A DNA stretch of 64,000 bases from Prochilodus magdalenae (taxonomy: Eukaryota; Chordata; Actinopteri; Characiformes; Prochilodontidae), in the NCBI GenBank assembly GCA_024036415.1, contig JAMWET010000573.1, positions 310,001-374,000 on the forward strand. The letters are read 5' to 3'. Shown one piece after another: positions 35,965 to 49,630 of this stretch (the first letter of the stretch is position 1; every line of letters begins with the position of its first letter). The translations under genes and the position numbers were made by a program. Under the pieces are notes generated by a model that saw only the letters and a list, made by a program, of their open reading frames with translations, was not told where the DNA came from and ran no database searches.

Positions 35965-37845
35965 AGACGACATCAAAACTATGAAATACAGCTAAGTTGG
36001 TTTGGGGAAAACATTGGATTTCTTTTTGTACTTCCGTCAGTTAAATAAATGCTGGAGAGAATAAACAAATCCGGAAATGAGCTTTGTAACACAAGGTAGT
36101 GTATTTCTGCTTAAAGTAACTGCAGGAAAATGGATTTAAACCTCTAAATGAGCTTTTAAAGCTTTATTGGCTATTGTAAATACATCAGTAATTCAGTTCA
36201 GTAATTAGATTTCAGGTATTTGCAAGAGTCATGGTTTCTTAACCTTTAGGTGTAAAAGAAAATATTTTCATAACCCCTTTTTTCCAGTCAGCACCCTTTC
36301 CCCCCACATACCAATAAATGCATTAAACATTACAGAAGAATAATCCCTTATTAGGTTTACCTCACTTGCTGCACCTGCATTTGTTAGCTAACACCTCGCC
36401 ACAAATCACAAATCTCTGGCCTGAGTAAGGAGCTCACCCTGTAGAAATTCATCATCAGCATTAGCCCTCCATGGCCTGCAGGTGGAGCCATTCAGCAAAG
36501 CTTGCATATACTCATCAAATCATTCTCTTTGTGTTTGAGAAGATATATATATATATTATGGGACCAATACACAGAGACCAACTTGAGACCACATCAGAGC
36601 TCCTGAACCATTAAAACCCAATACTAATAACCTATATACCTATATATCTTCATTCCTGAACCCTGACCATTACATTTCAACTTATTAATAAACTATTTCA
36701 CTTTATTCATTCATTCAGTCATTCACTGTGTATCTTTCCAGCTGTGCCACCATGCCACCTTTAATAATAAACATTAATACTTATTATTATACCAATATAC
36801 AGGTTTTCATGTCCAAAGGTGAAGCCATATTCCAGCCATATTATGAAGCAGGAAGTGAGTAAGTGATTGCACCTTGTCCCTCAGGGCCCCACTCTGAGCA
36901 GTTAGATTCTGTTTCTTTAAAGTAAAGGCTGACACTCAGTTTGAAATTTTAAGAATCATCACTACAGACCCGTGTATTTTCTGCAATTCAGTTAACTTTT
37001 CAGCGTTTTAATAAAAGCTCTGGGTTTTAATGTTTGTGCAACTGCTCAACTACCATTAATAATCATGTTTCTTATAGTAATATACTAATTCTAAACATAA
37101 AAGTACAGCAAAAGGCTCTGACTTTAAACCAGTCCAGTGGAACGATACATGAGTGTATAATACTAGTGTAGCCAATCAGACAATTTAAAAATATGTCATG
37201 GTTATCATGTAAAATTAGATAAGATTACACTTTCTGGGTAATATGGCAGGTATTGTCAGCAGTTTTCCAAGCATCATGAAAACAAACTAAAATGGGGCAT
37301 TATAAAAATTCCCATCTCGCTTTCAAAATTTTATTGACATATATAATAACCAAATAAAGTTCAGCTTATCTTAGCGTAGCTATCCAGGAAGTATGATGAT
37401 GCTAATAAATTGGTCTGTTTTAGCATGAACTTCTTTGAGGGAATAGCTTCTGTGAGTGAACCCTCAGTCATGAAAACCTGCCATTTTAACGTTAACTGAC
37501 TCAGCTATTTCCCTGGTCAGATTCATGTAGGACTGTCATACAGAACCTTTCATTAATACTTCAATTAGCCTACATGAATATTTTGTCATCTCTCAAATAT
37601 GCATGTCTGTGCCCGAACACCTTGTAAATCCAGAGTAAAATGGAAAATGCTTTGAATGTACTCACGTGCTTCCAGCTTTCCTTTATTCTACACTTTTCCT
37701 TTTAAATAAATAATAAATCAGTTTAATCAGTTAAAACATCGCCACCCTTCAAATGATTAGAACAGAATGTGTTAACCACTGTAGGTTCCTCAGTAACACT
37801 GTCACACTCATTTTAGCCTGATAAGTCACACTAAGTCACTGCCAC
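35965..37845. other. Intergenic, nothing recognised
   Basis: AT-rich sequence with a short AT run at about 36,543 and short ATT/TAT-rich tracts. No coding or transposon signal could be supported. Confidence 0.5.
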
Positions 37846-37849
37846 TGCT

Positions 37850-38142
37850 GTTTTCACTGTGGAGCTGTTCTGCCAGGAAGAGAGGGTATGTCTATACTCA
37901 CCCCATGCACTGGTGGAGATGACCAATGAATCTGTGTGTGGAGGCACCATGGTCAGCCCTAAAATGAACGGCCTGGGGTCAACTCCATCTCTCCCACACA
38001 ATCTGCACAAACTGTGTGAGAATTTTCAAACTGTATGGGATGGATTATCACAGGACACCATTAGGAACCTCTACAACTCTAACATGCCGAGATGTCTGGC
38101 ATGTTGGGTTAGTAAACATGGCATCCCAACACCATGCTGAGA
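37850..38142 (+). pseudogene. Internally deleted Tc1-like element, copy 2
   Basis: In one open frame: LVEMTNESVCGGTMVSPKMN (a frame-shifted version of the SRFCLGGD segment), then NLHKLCENFQTVWDGLSQDT, then MPRCLACWVSKHG.PTPC. The last part is the usual C-terminus of this Tc1 group. It carries the same internal deletion as the copies at 8.69 and 52.4 kb. Confidence 0.65.
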
Positions 38143-38577
38143 GACACTACTTCTGAATGTGTAGTGCAATAAATATTACCCATATCAGTCTAAATGTATC
38201 ATCATTCATTGATCTGGTAATCTTTATTTTCCTTTCCAATAGCATTACAGTCCCATGCTTCGTCCTGGGTGCAGCTATTCTTGTTAAGTTACATAGTTGT
38301 GAAAGGAAGGAACAGAAATCTGGACCCATCAAAAAGTGCTCAGAGATTACAGGGATAATGGACAATCAGAGGTTAGCTATAAAACAGATCCCATGGGGAT
38401 TCAAAGTCCACTATATCGATGACAGTGAAATAGAGGACATGCTCACAAATTCATCTGTTATTCATTCACACCTGCCACAGGAGCTGGCTGGCTGTTGACT
38501 GGACCCTAGGGGGACTTCTGCTTCAAGACATGATAGCCAGGAGCCTGACATGCCAACCACTTCTTGAAGTTGTCAGG

Positions 38578-38757
38578 CAGGGGTCATCATTTCTGGCCCC
38601 GGAGAGCCAAGGTCCAGCACCGGTAGGGGTACTACCTGTTCAAACACACCTACTGAACCTGGGGAACAACTGCCGAGTTGAATTAAGTGAGTTATAACAA
38701 TGAAATTACCCAACGGTGTTGGATTACAGCCCTCCAGAATCAGAACTGATGACCCTG
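38578..38757. mobile_element. 180-bp MITE with terminal inverted repeats
   Basis: The left end CAGGGGTCATCATTTCTGG matches the complement of the right end (CAGGGTCATCAGTTCTG) with few differences. The interior holds AAACACACCTACTGAACCTG, a word common in fish non-autonomous repeats. No target duplication could be settled. Confidence 0.55.
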
Positions 38758-39496
38758 GTGTAAGGAGAACAATAGCGATTCAAATAGAGCACAGGCATAC
38801 TACATTCCCCTGCTAGTTTAATAATTAAGAGGTATTAAAAATAAAAGGTAGCCCAATCATGCCCTCTGCTGGTCATACTAGATCACTGCACTACCTTGTC
38901 TTTGAGGGAATTCAAGGTGAAATGGCCTTAGTAAGCATAACTGAGTAACCCCTCTTTCGAATGAGTGCTGAATGTGAGGATAGTGTGCAGTACATTACGT
39001 AAGTGGTATGAGCAGCCACCTAGGGCCCTAAAATCACCAAGACCACGCACTTTTTAAAGGTGAATTCCACTCATTGTTTTAAAATGCTGTTTGTGTCAGT
39101 CATTGAAATGTATTCTCAATGATTTGAGGTGAGATGGTTAGTCATAGAACAGCTTAACTACAGACTGAATTACACGTTACATAAACTTTAAGAGGTTGTA
39201 GGCCCAAAACAACGTCTCAGGCATCAGGTAGCATATTCATCATTTTCAGTGAGGGAGCTTTTAGAGGCATTCAGTTCTTCAGACATCTGGTTTCCATCAC
39301 CAGCACTATGAACAACTGGGCAAATTTCTCCAGAATGGCTCATGATACATTAAACTACTTGGAATGACTCTTTACAGCTTACATAATCATACAGAAATTA
39401 TACAAAATACATTTTTTTAAATGATTACACAGTAATGTATGAATATTGGCAGAACATTGTTCTTGTATATCATAAACGCACTGAGCAAATGTTCCT

Positions 39497-39995
39497 TGTT
39501 CCTACACTCATCATCCTTTTTATTAGCTCCACTTACCACATAAGAGCACTTTGCAGTTCTGCAGTTACAGACTCCAGTCCATTTGACTTGGTGTATACAT
39601 TGTTACGCCCTTTCAAACTGTTCCTCAACCAACACAGAGCCGGTATTATTTGGGGAGTAGATCAATCTGACCACCTCAGTGACACTAAAGTGGTTGTGGC
39701 AGTATGTGTAAATCAGATACACAGTAGCGCTGCTGGAGTGTTTAAACGCTGTGTCCACTCATTGTCCACTCTACTAGACACTACTACCTTGCTGGTCCAC
39801 CTTGTAGATGTAGAGTCAGCGACGATAGCTCATCAGCTGCTGCACAGTTTGTGTTGCTTATTCTCTAGTACTTAATCAGTGATCATAACATGCTGCTGGC
39901 TATTCTCAGTTCAGCAGTGACTGTTTAAAAACTGCTGCATCTGATCCACTTATACCTAGCCCTAACACACCACCACCACCACACAGGGTCACTGC
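39497..39995. mobile_element. Degenerate copy of the palindromic MITE
   Basis: It matches the left arm of 53,044-53,715 (TTCCTACACTCATCATCC, GTTCTGCAGTTACAGACT) and its middle (GCGCTGCTGGAGTGTTTAAA, CTTGTAGATGTAGAGTCAG). It ends with AACACACCACCACC and GTCACTGCA. The 146-codon open frame at 39,435-39,875 is accidental within it. Confidence 0.65.
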
Positions 39996-40084
39996 ATTCG
40001 TTTGCATTTCCTTTAGAACGGCTTGTGTTACGCTGAACAGCTCCAATTCACAGCACATTTCTGAATGCAACAAAAACCACAACA

Positions 40085-42898
40085 AGTGTGACGTCTGAAT
40101 CCAATGTTTTATTTAAGTTGACCTGGTTCTAGCATTCCCGTCATATACATTTGTCCCCCCAGTTAACTTGCAATTACATATATAATAATATACTATGTGT
40201 TTACACAAATCTGAAGCATAAAAAAATACAAATACAAAAACATTTTATAGGATAGTAGTATAGGAACAGCAGTGACAAAGTTTTCTTTATTTCTTTTAAA
40301 TACGTTTTGCAGATTGCACGCTCAAACGAAAGGAAAAAGAAGATTCTACAAAGTATCTCAGACTGAGACTACAGTCCACAACAGCCTCAGCAAAAACATA
40401 CTTGTGCCCATTAAGTGTTAGCTCGATACTCCTCCCCTCAAAAAAGAAATAGGGGTGGGGAGGGGGAGAAGGGGGGGCACCAACTGAAATGTTACCGTGG
40501 ACTGAAATAGTGTCTTTCAGTGGAAGAGGTGGATCAGCGCGCGTTCTGGGACAGCCTCACTTGTTTTGTGTTCGGTATACGTAAACGTTAAGTGTTTTTG
40601 TTACAAAAATAAATACAGCACTGCGATGCCTGACGCTGCCCAGCGTCTCCTCGGTTGGTCAGTGCGGCCTGGACGTCATGCACTGTGGAGGCACGTTTCA
40701 CAAGACACTGACTCAGTGGGCAAGCAAACTCATCACTCCACTGGGAAGGATTTCAAAAAAAGACCCGATTAGCTAAGACACAGGGGTAGACAGTAACTAG
40801 CTCGGCTATAAAGAGGATAATGTAAACATACAGGTATTCAAAACCAGCCAAACTACACGGTGGTGCCACATATTTAAGGTAAGTAAACGTGAAAGGTTAT
40901 TGATTAGAAAAAACACTAGCCATGTAAACGTAGCCTTATTCAGGCAATATAGAGAGAGGCTGGATGGACCTCTGCAAGAGTTATAGCTTGTATTCCACTA
41001 TTGAAAGCCCTTTGTGTGTGAAATAAGAGACTTAGGGGAAAAGTAATAGCATGCACTGATAACGTCTGAATATGATGCTCTTTAGTTTATATACAACGTC
41101 AAACAAGATATGCTAGTAGCTCGGCAAAGTAAATCGTTTTTTTTTTCTCGTTGTTGTTGTTTTCCCTGACCGCAATTCAAAATGAAATCTATGACATTTT
41201 GTTGGTCATTAATTAAAGGCAACACAGTCCAAAAAATATGCTTTACAAACAGACAACAATATGTATATTCCGTAAGAACATTCAACTACAAAAGAGTTGA
41301 ACTTAAGCAACATGATTGTGTATCTTATAGAAAAAAAAGTTGTTGCAAATCACAAGCTTAGAGCTTTACTTCTATTGGATTGCATACTGCTACAGTCTGA
41401 AGTCACCGTGCGCCATGTTGTCGTACGGCATATAGATTGTGTGTTCTAACTACACTCGATAATAAAATGTGCGTGGGTGTGAATTAGGGGCGTATGGATA
41501 CCATTTTGAAGCTGATTGCAATACCAAACACCTTAATAACAACAACAGCAACAACAACAGTATCGGTTGATACATACTGATTCTTGAAAATTGACCAAAC
41601 TGCTCGAGTTAGTGTCTTTAGAACAATAGCACAATGAGCCCTAAAAATCTTGAGCACATACTGCAAAAATGATTATTAGTGCCTTTTCAGGCCAGAATTA
41701 ACACCAGCCAGAGATATCGATGCACCCCTAGTGTGAATGTGCCTTACATACACTGAGAGAGAAACTTTATTTCTTTCACTAAACTTGGAAAAAAAACGTC
41801 AAGACGACCTAATAACAGTCACCGTCATATAACTAATAAAGCAGTTTTATGATGACAGAGCCCAAAAAAAGGGATAATAATAATAATATATTAAAAAAGG
41901 ACCTGAATCAGTCATCTTAAACACAAGGCTTGCCATGATTTTGCAGTTACAAAAAAGGCTTAAATTTCAGACACTCTCCTAAATTAGCCCGTCATAAAAA
42001 AGTCTAAATTGTTTCCCCCTCTCCGAAAAAAAGTATATTCATATATAAAAAACAGTTCCAGTTTAACTGCAAGCCATTTGGAATGAACCCAAAGATGGAA
42101 GACAAAGTTCAGCTTAGCCTTTCAAGACATTTCCATCTCATTCTCTTACTGCAGCAAGAACACCACCTCAAAACAAATAAACAAAAAAATAAATAAAGAA
42201 CAAAAAAACTAAATAAAATAAAACATTGGTTCGATAACTTTGAGTCGATATGGATGTTGCTCTCTTCCCTGGTGGGAAAATGGACTAACACTATGCAGGC
42301 TGATCACCTCTAGTCCTACATACGTTTTAAAAATACAAGATCCTTGTTGTTTGTTTGAAAGCAAAACAAAAGACTTCACTGATAAACACCACTGTTCAAT
42401 ACCACTTCTCAGACACCTTGGTAACAGTTGTAATTTACAGTTGAAAAAAAAAATAATCTTTTCTACTCCCTTCTCTGTTATGGTTTTGTCCACTGAAGTT
42501 TAACTTTGACATAATATACATATCTGGAAATTTTATTTGTGGAAAACAAACTGCTCATTGGACCGCAAGTTTTATGATTAAAATATTTTCAGTTAGTCAA
42601 CGAGACCCTGAGTAAACTGCGGGCCAGATATGAACAAGGCCCTTTTAGCTCAGCTTACAACTGACGACACGCGTGTTCCTGCCCTTCGAATGACCAAAAG
42701 AAATAACCTGTCCTTCCATAAATGTTAAATAAACAAAAAAACCAGTCCAGTTTTGCTGCGCAGGCACAAACAAGTGTCATTTACCCCCAGATCAACAACG
42801 TCCATTCCAAATATGCCAGATTTGTCTCTCACTGTGATGCTGCGCATGTCATTTTGCTTAGCGCCGGCAGGACCAAGCCATCTAAACACACAGCTGTT
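40085..42898 (-). other. kctd5: Probable kctd5 3' UTR
   Basis: This is about 2.8 kb of AT-rich sequence downstream of the kctd5 stop, with no transposon remnants recognised in it, unlike the flanking intergenic DNA. Four AATAAA signals lie on the minus strand, at 42537-42532, 41771-41766, 40291-40286 and 40113-40108. The last is the best distal end because a GU-rich tract (TTGTTGTGGTTTTTGTTG) follows it. Confidence 0.5.
40108..40113 (-). terminator. kctd5: Candidate distal poly(A) signal of kctd5
   Basis: AATAAA on the minus strand is followed within about 35 nt by a strongly GU/U-rich downstream element ending near 40,062. This is the classic arrangement of a vertebrate polyadenylation site. 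Confidence 0.5.
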
Positions 42899-42928
42899 TC
42901 ACATTCGAGAGCCTTGTTCTTGAAGGAT
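42899..42928 (-). CDS. kctd5: kctd5 last coding exon (nine residues)
   Basis: This tiny coding portion of the terminal exon is too short for ordinary ORF finding. The acceptor TTTTAACAG is followed by codons for ILQEQGSRM and TGA at 42901-42899. Human KCTD5 ends ILQERGSRM, so only one residue differs. Confidence 0.93.
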   Translation of the reverse strand: MLQEQGSRM

Positions 42929-45900
42929 CTGTTAAAACAAAAAGGCAGCAACTGTTAAGTAGGCGGCAGAGTGCAGCGAAGATCTAAACAATTGGTAACA
43001 CCAGCTCATCAGTCATCCTAAGCATTGAAATCTTTCTTTTTCTGATCAGAATGCCTTTACACTATGCAGAGAAGAGCTACCAAGAAGCCTAAACTCTAAT
43101 ACTGCTCTGCCTACAGCATTAAAGGACAATGATATTACACATTAATAATGCATTAAATGAGCCGGAACGCTGAACTGGATTCGAGAGAGAGAGGAACGAT
43201 GTAAGGACATTCGCAGGAGAGAGATGTTCTTGCAATCCGCAAGCTGCTGATGGTGGGGAGGTCGTTAAATATTGAGGAGGTTTTCCATCATTAACTCGGC
43301 CTTGTGTCAGATAACGACAGGGAGAAGATTGGACAAGCTGAGCGTAATTCTAGTCTGACTGGGGCTAATGAGCATGAGCAAAGAGCAAGCATGAAGCAAA
43401 TGGGGAAAGAACAAAACAATCAATGCAAATAAGACCTCACCATTTTACTTTGGCTTTTTTAAAAGGGTTAATATATATGACCATTAACCCTCTCCTGATC
43501 TCCTGGACGTAGCATGAAAGAATAAAAACGCACTACAAAGTGAGCACATGATTTAAACATAAAAATCCATATGGTCTGACAATAGATCTGAGTTTTCTGG
43601 ACACAGATTAACTATGTTCAAATCGACTTTTCCAGGTCTTGTCCTATATTCAGATGGGGTTCACTTTATATGGGGAGAGTCATCTCTAAGTGATTTTAGT
43701 CTCGTCTAAATGCGCCATGTCAGTTGTTTAAGCCGGTGCAAATCGTCATGTCAGTAAAACACTTTCAAAGTAAAAAAGGAAAAGAAACTTTCTTAAGTAC
43801 TAAACAACTCAAAGATGAGCTTTCTTTGTAGCTAACATTAAGCTGATATGCTACAGTGTGGTCCGCCTCGCATGTACAACTCAAAATGATTCTTGGTGGT
43901 AATGTTGACTGTAGGCTCTGAATCCCCATCTAAGCTAATGGGCATGCTAATGACACAGAGCATTCACTTAGGACTGGAAGACAAATGGTTAGGGTGAACA
44001 AAGCGACTAAATTAAATAGTTTAACATATTTTCTGCTCTTTTCTTGAGTCAAGGCAGTGTATCAACCAAGCAGGCATGAATTGGCCTTTAGAATGAAGCT
44101 AGGATGAAAGAAATGTGCCATTAGCCATCATAAACACCACTAGATACAGAAGAGATGTCTGCTTTACGCGCTTATACCCTCTTCTGTGTATAAACGGTGG
44201 AGCAGAGCAGTGCACAGATGCTCACCTTGGCCTTTTCGCTCGGCTCGCTGCTTGTGCCGTATGACTGATTATGCAGCTCCTTGGAGACAACGCAGAGGAA
44301 CTCTGCCTGGTCTTCATTTCCATAGTTATACGATGAGCCAATACTGACCAGCTGGAAGGGGAAGCAGAATAGACAAATGAGCACATGAGTTTCTACAACT
44401 AATTTTCATTTTTAAAGAGATGAAAATGGGCCACAGGATTCATTAGGGGTTCCAGGTGATGTACAGCAGCACAAGAGAAAGGCATTATGTGACTATGAAC
44501 AGACTAAACCCTGACAAAGGCAAGAATCAGCATGAACAGTTATAGTCAATTTCTAGCAAAGATAAACTGAGCAAACAACACACTAAGCGCATGAATAAGC
44601 GGTCATGTGACTAAAACAATTAATCATAATAAGCTGTTAACCAAACATTTTCTGCAAAATTACTTGAGGATTTGTTGTAGGTTCAGAACAATGGATCATA
44701 AATATATCTTGTCTCCGAAAACCTGTCTTATTTTACAGTTTAAAATATGTAGAAATGCTTCACAATGAAATAGAACAAGCGAGAACATCTACAGATAAAG
44801 GCATTATTTCCAGCCTACCCACAGGCAGGTGAAAGTGCACACACATCTCAGTGATGATCCCAGAGGAAGGGCTTAATGCACAAAACAGCTCAGACATGCC
44901 CGCCCAACCTTTCCAATCCAAACAGCCACTTCCTTTCTCTCTCGATACCGTCCCTCTCATGCATTTCACGCTCCCAGCAGAAATACCACACCCAAAAGGA
45001 AAAAAGCAATATTGAAACTATTTTTCCTGCCTGGGGACAAGTTTAATCAAAGACGCTTTTTTCAAAATGCCCTACATCTTTTACTGAATGACCACAAACT
45101 GACCACAGTTTGGCTGCTATTTTAGTAAAACTATCATGATATCTTTTTTAAAGAATTCTACAGTATTGCTAATGCATAAGACCACACAGAGCACACAATT
45201 GCGCCACAGTATAACTTTATAGAAAACCTGTCCTAAAATGAAGAATGCCACCAATGAAAGTCAATTATAAAACAGATATTTTCAGTTTTGAAATCCAGGC
45301 GCCCAGGTTTGATTACACCGATGAAACCATAATTATTATATGACCAAAAGCTGAAAAGTTGACAAACGACTAGAATGAATAAAGATGTGCACCTAGAAGC
45401 TCTGTATTTTAAAGTCCATTTATTATGAGTAAAGACAAATGAGTGCCATTATTCACAATAAATGTAGCCAGGTAAACACACAAATGAGAACTGTTTATTA
45501 GGAACGCCCCTCAGCTCTTTTACTACTGAACAGGTTTGACTTCAGGTTTAAAGTTACTAGGCTAAACTGAGAAATCCTAATGAAACATTACCCAGGGCTA
45601 GCTTTGGCTCAATGTATATTAGCTGTGGAAAGCAGTTCACCAAGTCCTTTTCTATAATTTGCACAGGCATGGACAAAAAAAAAAAAAAACCTTTTGAACA
45701 TTAGACAGACAGCTGAGGGGCTGAGGGTTCCCGGCAAACCATTTACCACCTACTTCAACACTTCTTCTCCCTTAGATACATAAGCACCACTGATAAACTA
45801 AAGCAGTTCATTGGTTTGCTTTGTGGTTCAAAGATGCAATGTCAACATCACTTGTGGGCAGCTGAAAGCTCTTCCGTTCAAGGAAATCACAGGTTCTATT

Positions 45901-48900
45901 CCACTTCACACACTCACCTGTTCAAACTTCCAGCCGTCAGACATGGTGGAGACCATCTGAGTTAGTTCCTCCTCTTGGCACTGCAAGACTCTGTAGACAT
46001 GTTTCATAGGAAGCTGGGAGGAGATAAAAGAGGTAGGTCAGCAAAGACTTTAATTTACTAAACCATCTTCGATCTTCAGAGCAGCATCAGGTCTTGTTAG
46101 AATGTTTATCAAGAGCACATTATGCCACTCTAAAAACTTGTTTGCCAGCATTCCAATGGGAGGAATACAAAAAGGCATTTGGAGTCCTATTACAATAACT
46201 ACTTGTTATTAACTAAAAGTGCTGCCTGGTTCATGTGTGTTTCATATGGTCCCTCCAGCTTAAATGCATTACACATTCCTTGCAACCCCTATAGGATGCT
46301 AAATTTGGCAGCCAGACAGGGCTAATCTTTGACCTCAAAACACTGGCACAAATTTATCTTCTAAAGAAACCAGCCAAGGTATTCGATAACAGCTGGTGTT
46401 TAACAACAGCCTTTAAGAAATCACGGCGTAGTGATCCCTACATTTTATACAGTGACACAGTGGGAATAAATTCTTTGCCCTCAGCAAGCCACCCAAACTT
46501 CACTCACCTGAGTCGTTTTGCAGTCCCTCTCCCTGATTTTGTCTTTGACTAGCTTTATCAATGATGTAATGTTATAGAACTCGGCCTCTTCGAGAACACC
46601 TATCGGGTGAGAACAGATTTCAGTAACAATGCACATTCACATTCGGATCACATTAGCTAGGATTAAAAAACTACCATGGGGTAACTCGCATAGCAAATGA
46701 ACAATGATTAGTGGCCAAGCCTACATGGCATGTCCAGGCTTGACAGCATTCTCATCTTACCTTCTTCTGCAAGGCCTCTGTTGAGCACCAGCTTTCCATG
46801 CCTCAGATAATTGAGTACTGGACCGAAGTAGGTTGGGTCTCGGTCTATTAAGTAAGCACCAGTTTCATCCTAGTTGTCAGAAATTGAAAGCACAAATACA
46901 AAAGGCCTGATTGATAAACTTGTTTAACAATGGATTTACAACCCTCTCTCAACAGCACATCCTTGGAGTTAAGCCATACAAATACTTGCTGGACAGATTT
47001 GCTTGCTTTACAAACAAATCACTTCACCAAAATGGCTCATATGCAAAAGAGCCATCTTCTGGGGCCAAAACACTTCTCTTAAGGAGCTTGACAAGATTAA
47101 GCCTGCCTTTTTAAATAGCAATGGCTGTTAATTGCTGATGAAATTAACAGAGCATTGGCTGAACAATTGTTTATTTGCCAATTTACAATAAATCACTCAC
47201 ATTATTACTTCCCAACACACTGTCTTTTTTAAGTGACCTTGCTAACCTTGGGGATTTGCATAGCACAATAGTTAAATCTTCTGTATTCACATTGGGGAAA
47301 AATTTAACTACACATCTCACAGCAGTACATGGATATCGGCAGTATGAAGCTATGCAAACGCTGGCATGGTGACATCATCAACAGCAAAAATTATGAACTT
47401 TAGCAGGGTTTTTTTAAGGTGGAAACAGCAGGTTAGTGAGGAATTCAACATGGGGACTACTGCAGTCTATGGACAACTGTTGCTGTGACAGAATTTTCCA
47501 TCGTGGATCCTTTCTAAACAATGGGATATCCAGTTTGCCACCATATGTACACCACAAACATGTGAATGCTTCTTTAGATCGCATGCTTTTGCAGCACATA
47601 GTTGCAGTAACGACAACGTACAATTAATTTTCCAACCCAAAACCCAAACAAGCAAGAGAGCTCGCAAGTTATGTGACATCAGGAATACGTTATTAAAGTG
47701 AATCACTTTCCAAAGCTGGGCAGGTCTGTGTTTACTTGTTTCACAATTTAAACTATCCGCATCCAGTCCAGCCCTCTTACATAAGCAAAGGAGTTAAAAG
47801 CATCTTCCCCTGTAGGACCAGCCAGATGGAGTGAGAAGAAAGTGCAGGCAGAACTATTTTTGCTGCTGTCAATTTGCTGTATCTTTGCAGTGTACTTTGA
47901 TGCTCAATATGTGTAATTGCAGCTGTGCAACCACTTCTGTCTCCTACTTTAAGGAGCTTGGGATTAAGTTATCAAAGATCTCCCTAGGTTGTCGCTTCGC
48001 TGAACACTTTGTAACCATCATTTGCAGTTGTGACAATTCAATCAGTTTATGTGACGTCTGTTTCTTCGCTTCCCCAGTACCAGCTATTAATGCTAGTGAG
48101 GCCAGTTAGAAGGTCTAATCCTTTTTTGGAGGTTTCCTAATTACTGCATGTTTGAAAATTTCAAATATTATCACACTTAAATTATGATCACCATGGATTT
48201 AAACCTTTAGTTAACCTGACTGTCCAAAAAAGGAAACATTATCCGCGACCTGTCTGAACATGTTGGGCTTCTTAAAACAATACAGATTTGAAGTCATGTC
48301 AAATGGGGAAAGTTAACCAGACAGCTGTTTAAGGTCTGACAGAGGACAGACAAAAGGAAAATGAAACAACGCCACGTCCTTACTATTTTCAAGAATGGCT
48401 GAACCACGTAGCTCAAGAGACAAACTCACCAGATAAACAAATGCAGTGGTAACATCCTAAGTTACGTTACAAGCCAAGAATACTTAAAATACACATCCAT
48501 TAGAGTATGCTAGCTAACGCTACATACTCCAATTTTCAAGTAAGTTAGCATGCTAGCTAGCTAACGTGTAACTTTTTGTCCGCCTTAATGGACCGTCAGA
48601 GCTGCTAACATGCAAAAACTGTATTTGACGTTATAGCTTTATGACAATATATTATAGAAACAGCTATTTGTCGGTCATGTCATAATTACGTAGGAAATTT
48701 CATGTGTATGTTTGCTAAGCTGGAGTTAGCTACCAAGCTAGCTATCCTAGCCAGCTAACTGCCGGCTGTCATTCAATAATAACCGGTGCTAACTTACTTG
48801 CTCTTGATACCAACCAGCCAATATTTAGCTACTAGCTTGTATCTCGTTAACTGGCCATCAGAAGACAATCACACAAATAAACAGACTTTATTTTATGTAA

Positions 48901-49431
48901 CAGTTATTGTGATTTAATGTGTGAGTTTACTAGCATGTAACCCTTTAGCCAGTCCGCTATTCGATAACATGACTGCCGCTAACCTCTCCTAGCCAGTCGC
49001 TCTTCTGTTCGCTTGTTTTTTTGTAGCTAAATCGGTAGAAAAATAAGTTTTTTAGCTTCAGCAGACTAAGTTGCCAGAGGACTAACAAACCCCTTTCGGT
49101 TAGCTCTCATCACTGGTTTAGTTAATGAGCAAGGAACGCAAAGGAAGACCAGCCGAGTCAATTAGCTAGCTCCTGCTAGCTAGCCAGCATGCTAACTATG
49201 TCAACTTACCTTATCGGAGTCGAGGTCGGGGTCGGCCTGGCACAGTCGGTAAAGAAAGGATTTAGGGTCTCTGCACAGCGTTTGTCTCGTCGTGAGGAAG
49301 TATGTGCCGCCAACGTTGAGGCGAACCCACTTTGACGACCCGCTTCCAGGTGATTGCATTCTCTCTGCCGGGGACAGGGCGGGACACCTCCGACCAGCAG
49401 AGCCGCACGGGTCAGGGCTCTTCTCCGCCAT
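42899..49431 (-). CDS. kctd5: BTB/POZ domain protein KCTD5, complete, six coding exons
   Basis: KCTD5 is a cytosolic substrate adaptor that forms pentamers and binds cullin-3 through its BTB/T1 domain; human KCTD5 promotes turnover of G-protein beta-gamma. Exons: 49431-49210, 46869-46761, 46599-46508, 46013-45918, 44351-44226, 42928-42899. All have GT-AG introns and consistent phase, giving 675 bp and 224 residues (human 234). The BTB domain runs from [19 protein letters not shown] (about residue 34) through [18 protein letters not shown] to RERDCKTTQ. The C-terminal domain holds [20 protein letters not shown], and the protein ends ILQEQGSRM. The segment [23 protein letters not shown] separates it from KCTD2 and KCTD17. 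The first 33 residues are divergent and Pro/Ser-rich. The a/b copy is not resolved. Confidence 0.95.
46870..49209 (-). other. kctd5: kctd5 intron 1
   Basis: A 2.3-kb intron. Its 5' third (about 48,480-49,200) is densely packed with GCTAGC, GTTAGC and GCTAAC words. The rest is plain AT-rich sequence without recognised repeats. Confidence 0.8.
49210..49431 (-). CDS. kctd5: kctd5 coding exon 1
   Basis: This exon encodes residues 1-74: a variable Ser/Pro-rich leader, then the start of the BTB domain, [14 protein letters not shown] to LDSDK. The ATG at 49431 follows GC-rich sequence. The donor GTAAGT at 49209-49204 is strong. A second in-frame Met at residue 25 could act as an alternative start without losing the BTB domain. 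Confidence 0.95.
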
Positions 49432-49599
49432 CCCTCCTTCCTCTTTTCCTCCACCAGTCTAACTGAGCGCAAAGCAGGAAACGACCAGCAGCAACACTGC
49501 CTGTGGCCCGCCCACCCGGAGGAGCCACGTTTACCCAGCGCAGAGCGCAGGCAGGGTACAGAGTAAGACTGTACCGGAGATGGGCTGAAGACATTTTTA

Positions 49600-49602
<3 letters not shown>
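49432..49602 (-). promoter_or_regulatory. kctd5: kctd5 5' UTR / core promoter region
   Basis: A GC-rich stretch of about 170 bp lies directly upstream of the kctd5 ATG, with a GC-box-like CCCGCCCACCCGG and several GCGC words. It ends abruptly at a (TA)n tract at 49,603. No TATA box was seen, so a dispersed-start housekeeping promoter is likely. Confidence 0.45.

Positions 49603-49630
<28 letters not shown>
49603..49630. repeat. (TA)n microsatellite next to the kctd5 promoter
   Basis: About 14 TA units mark the sharp distal edge of the GC-rich kctd5 upstream region. Confidence 0.9.
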
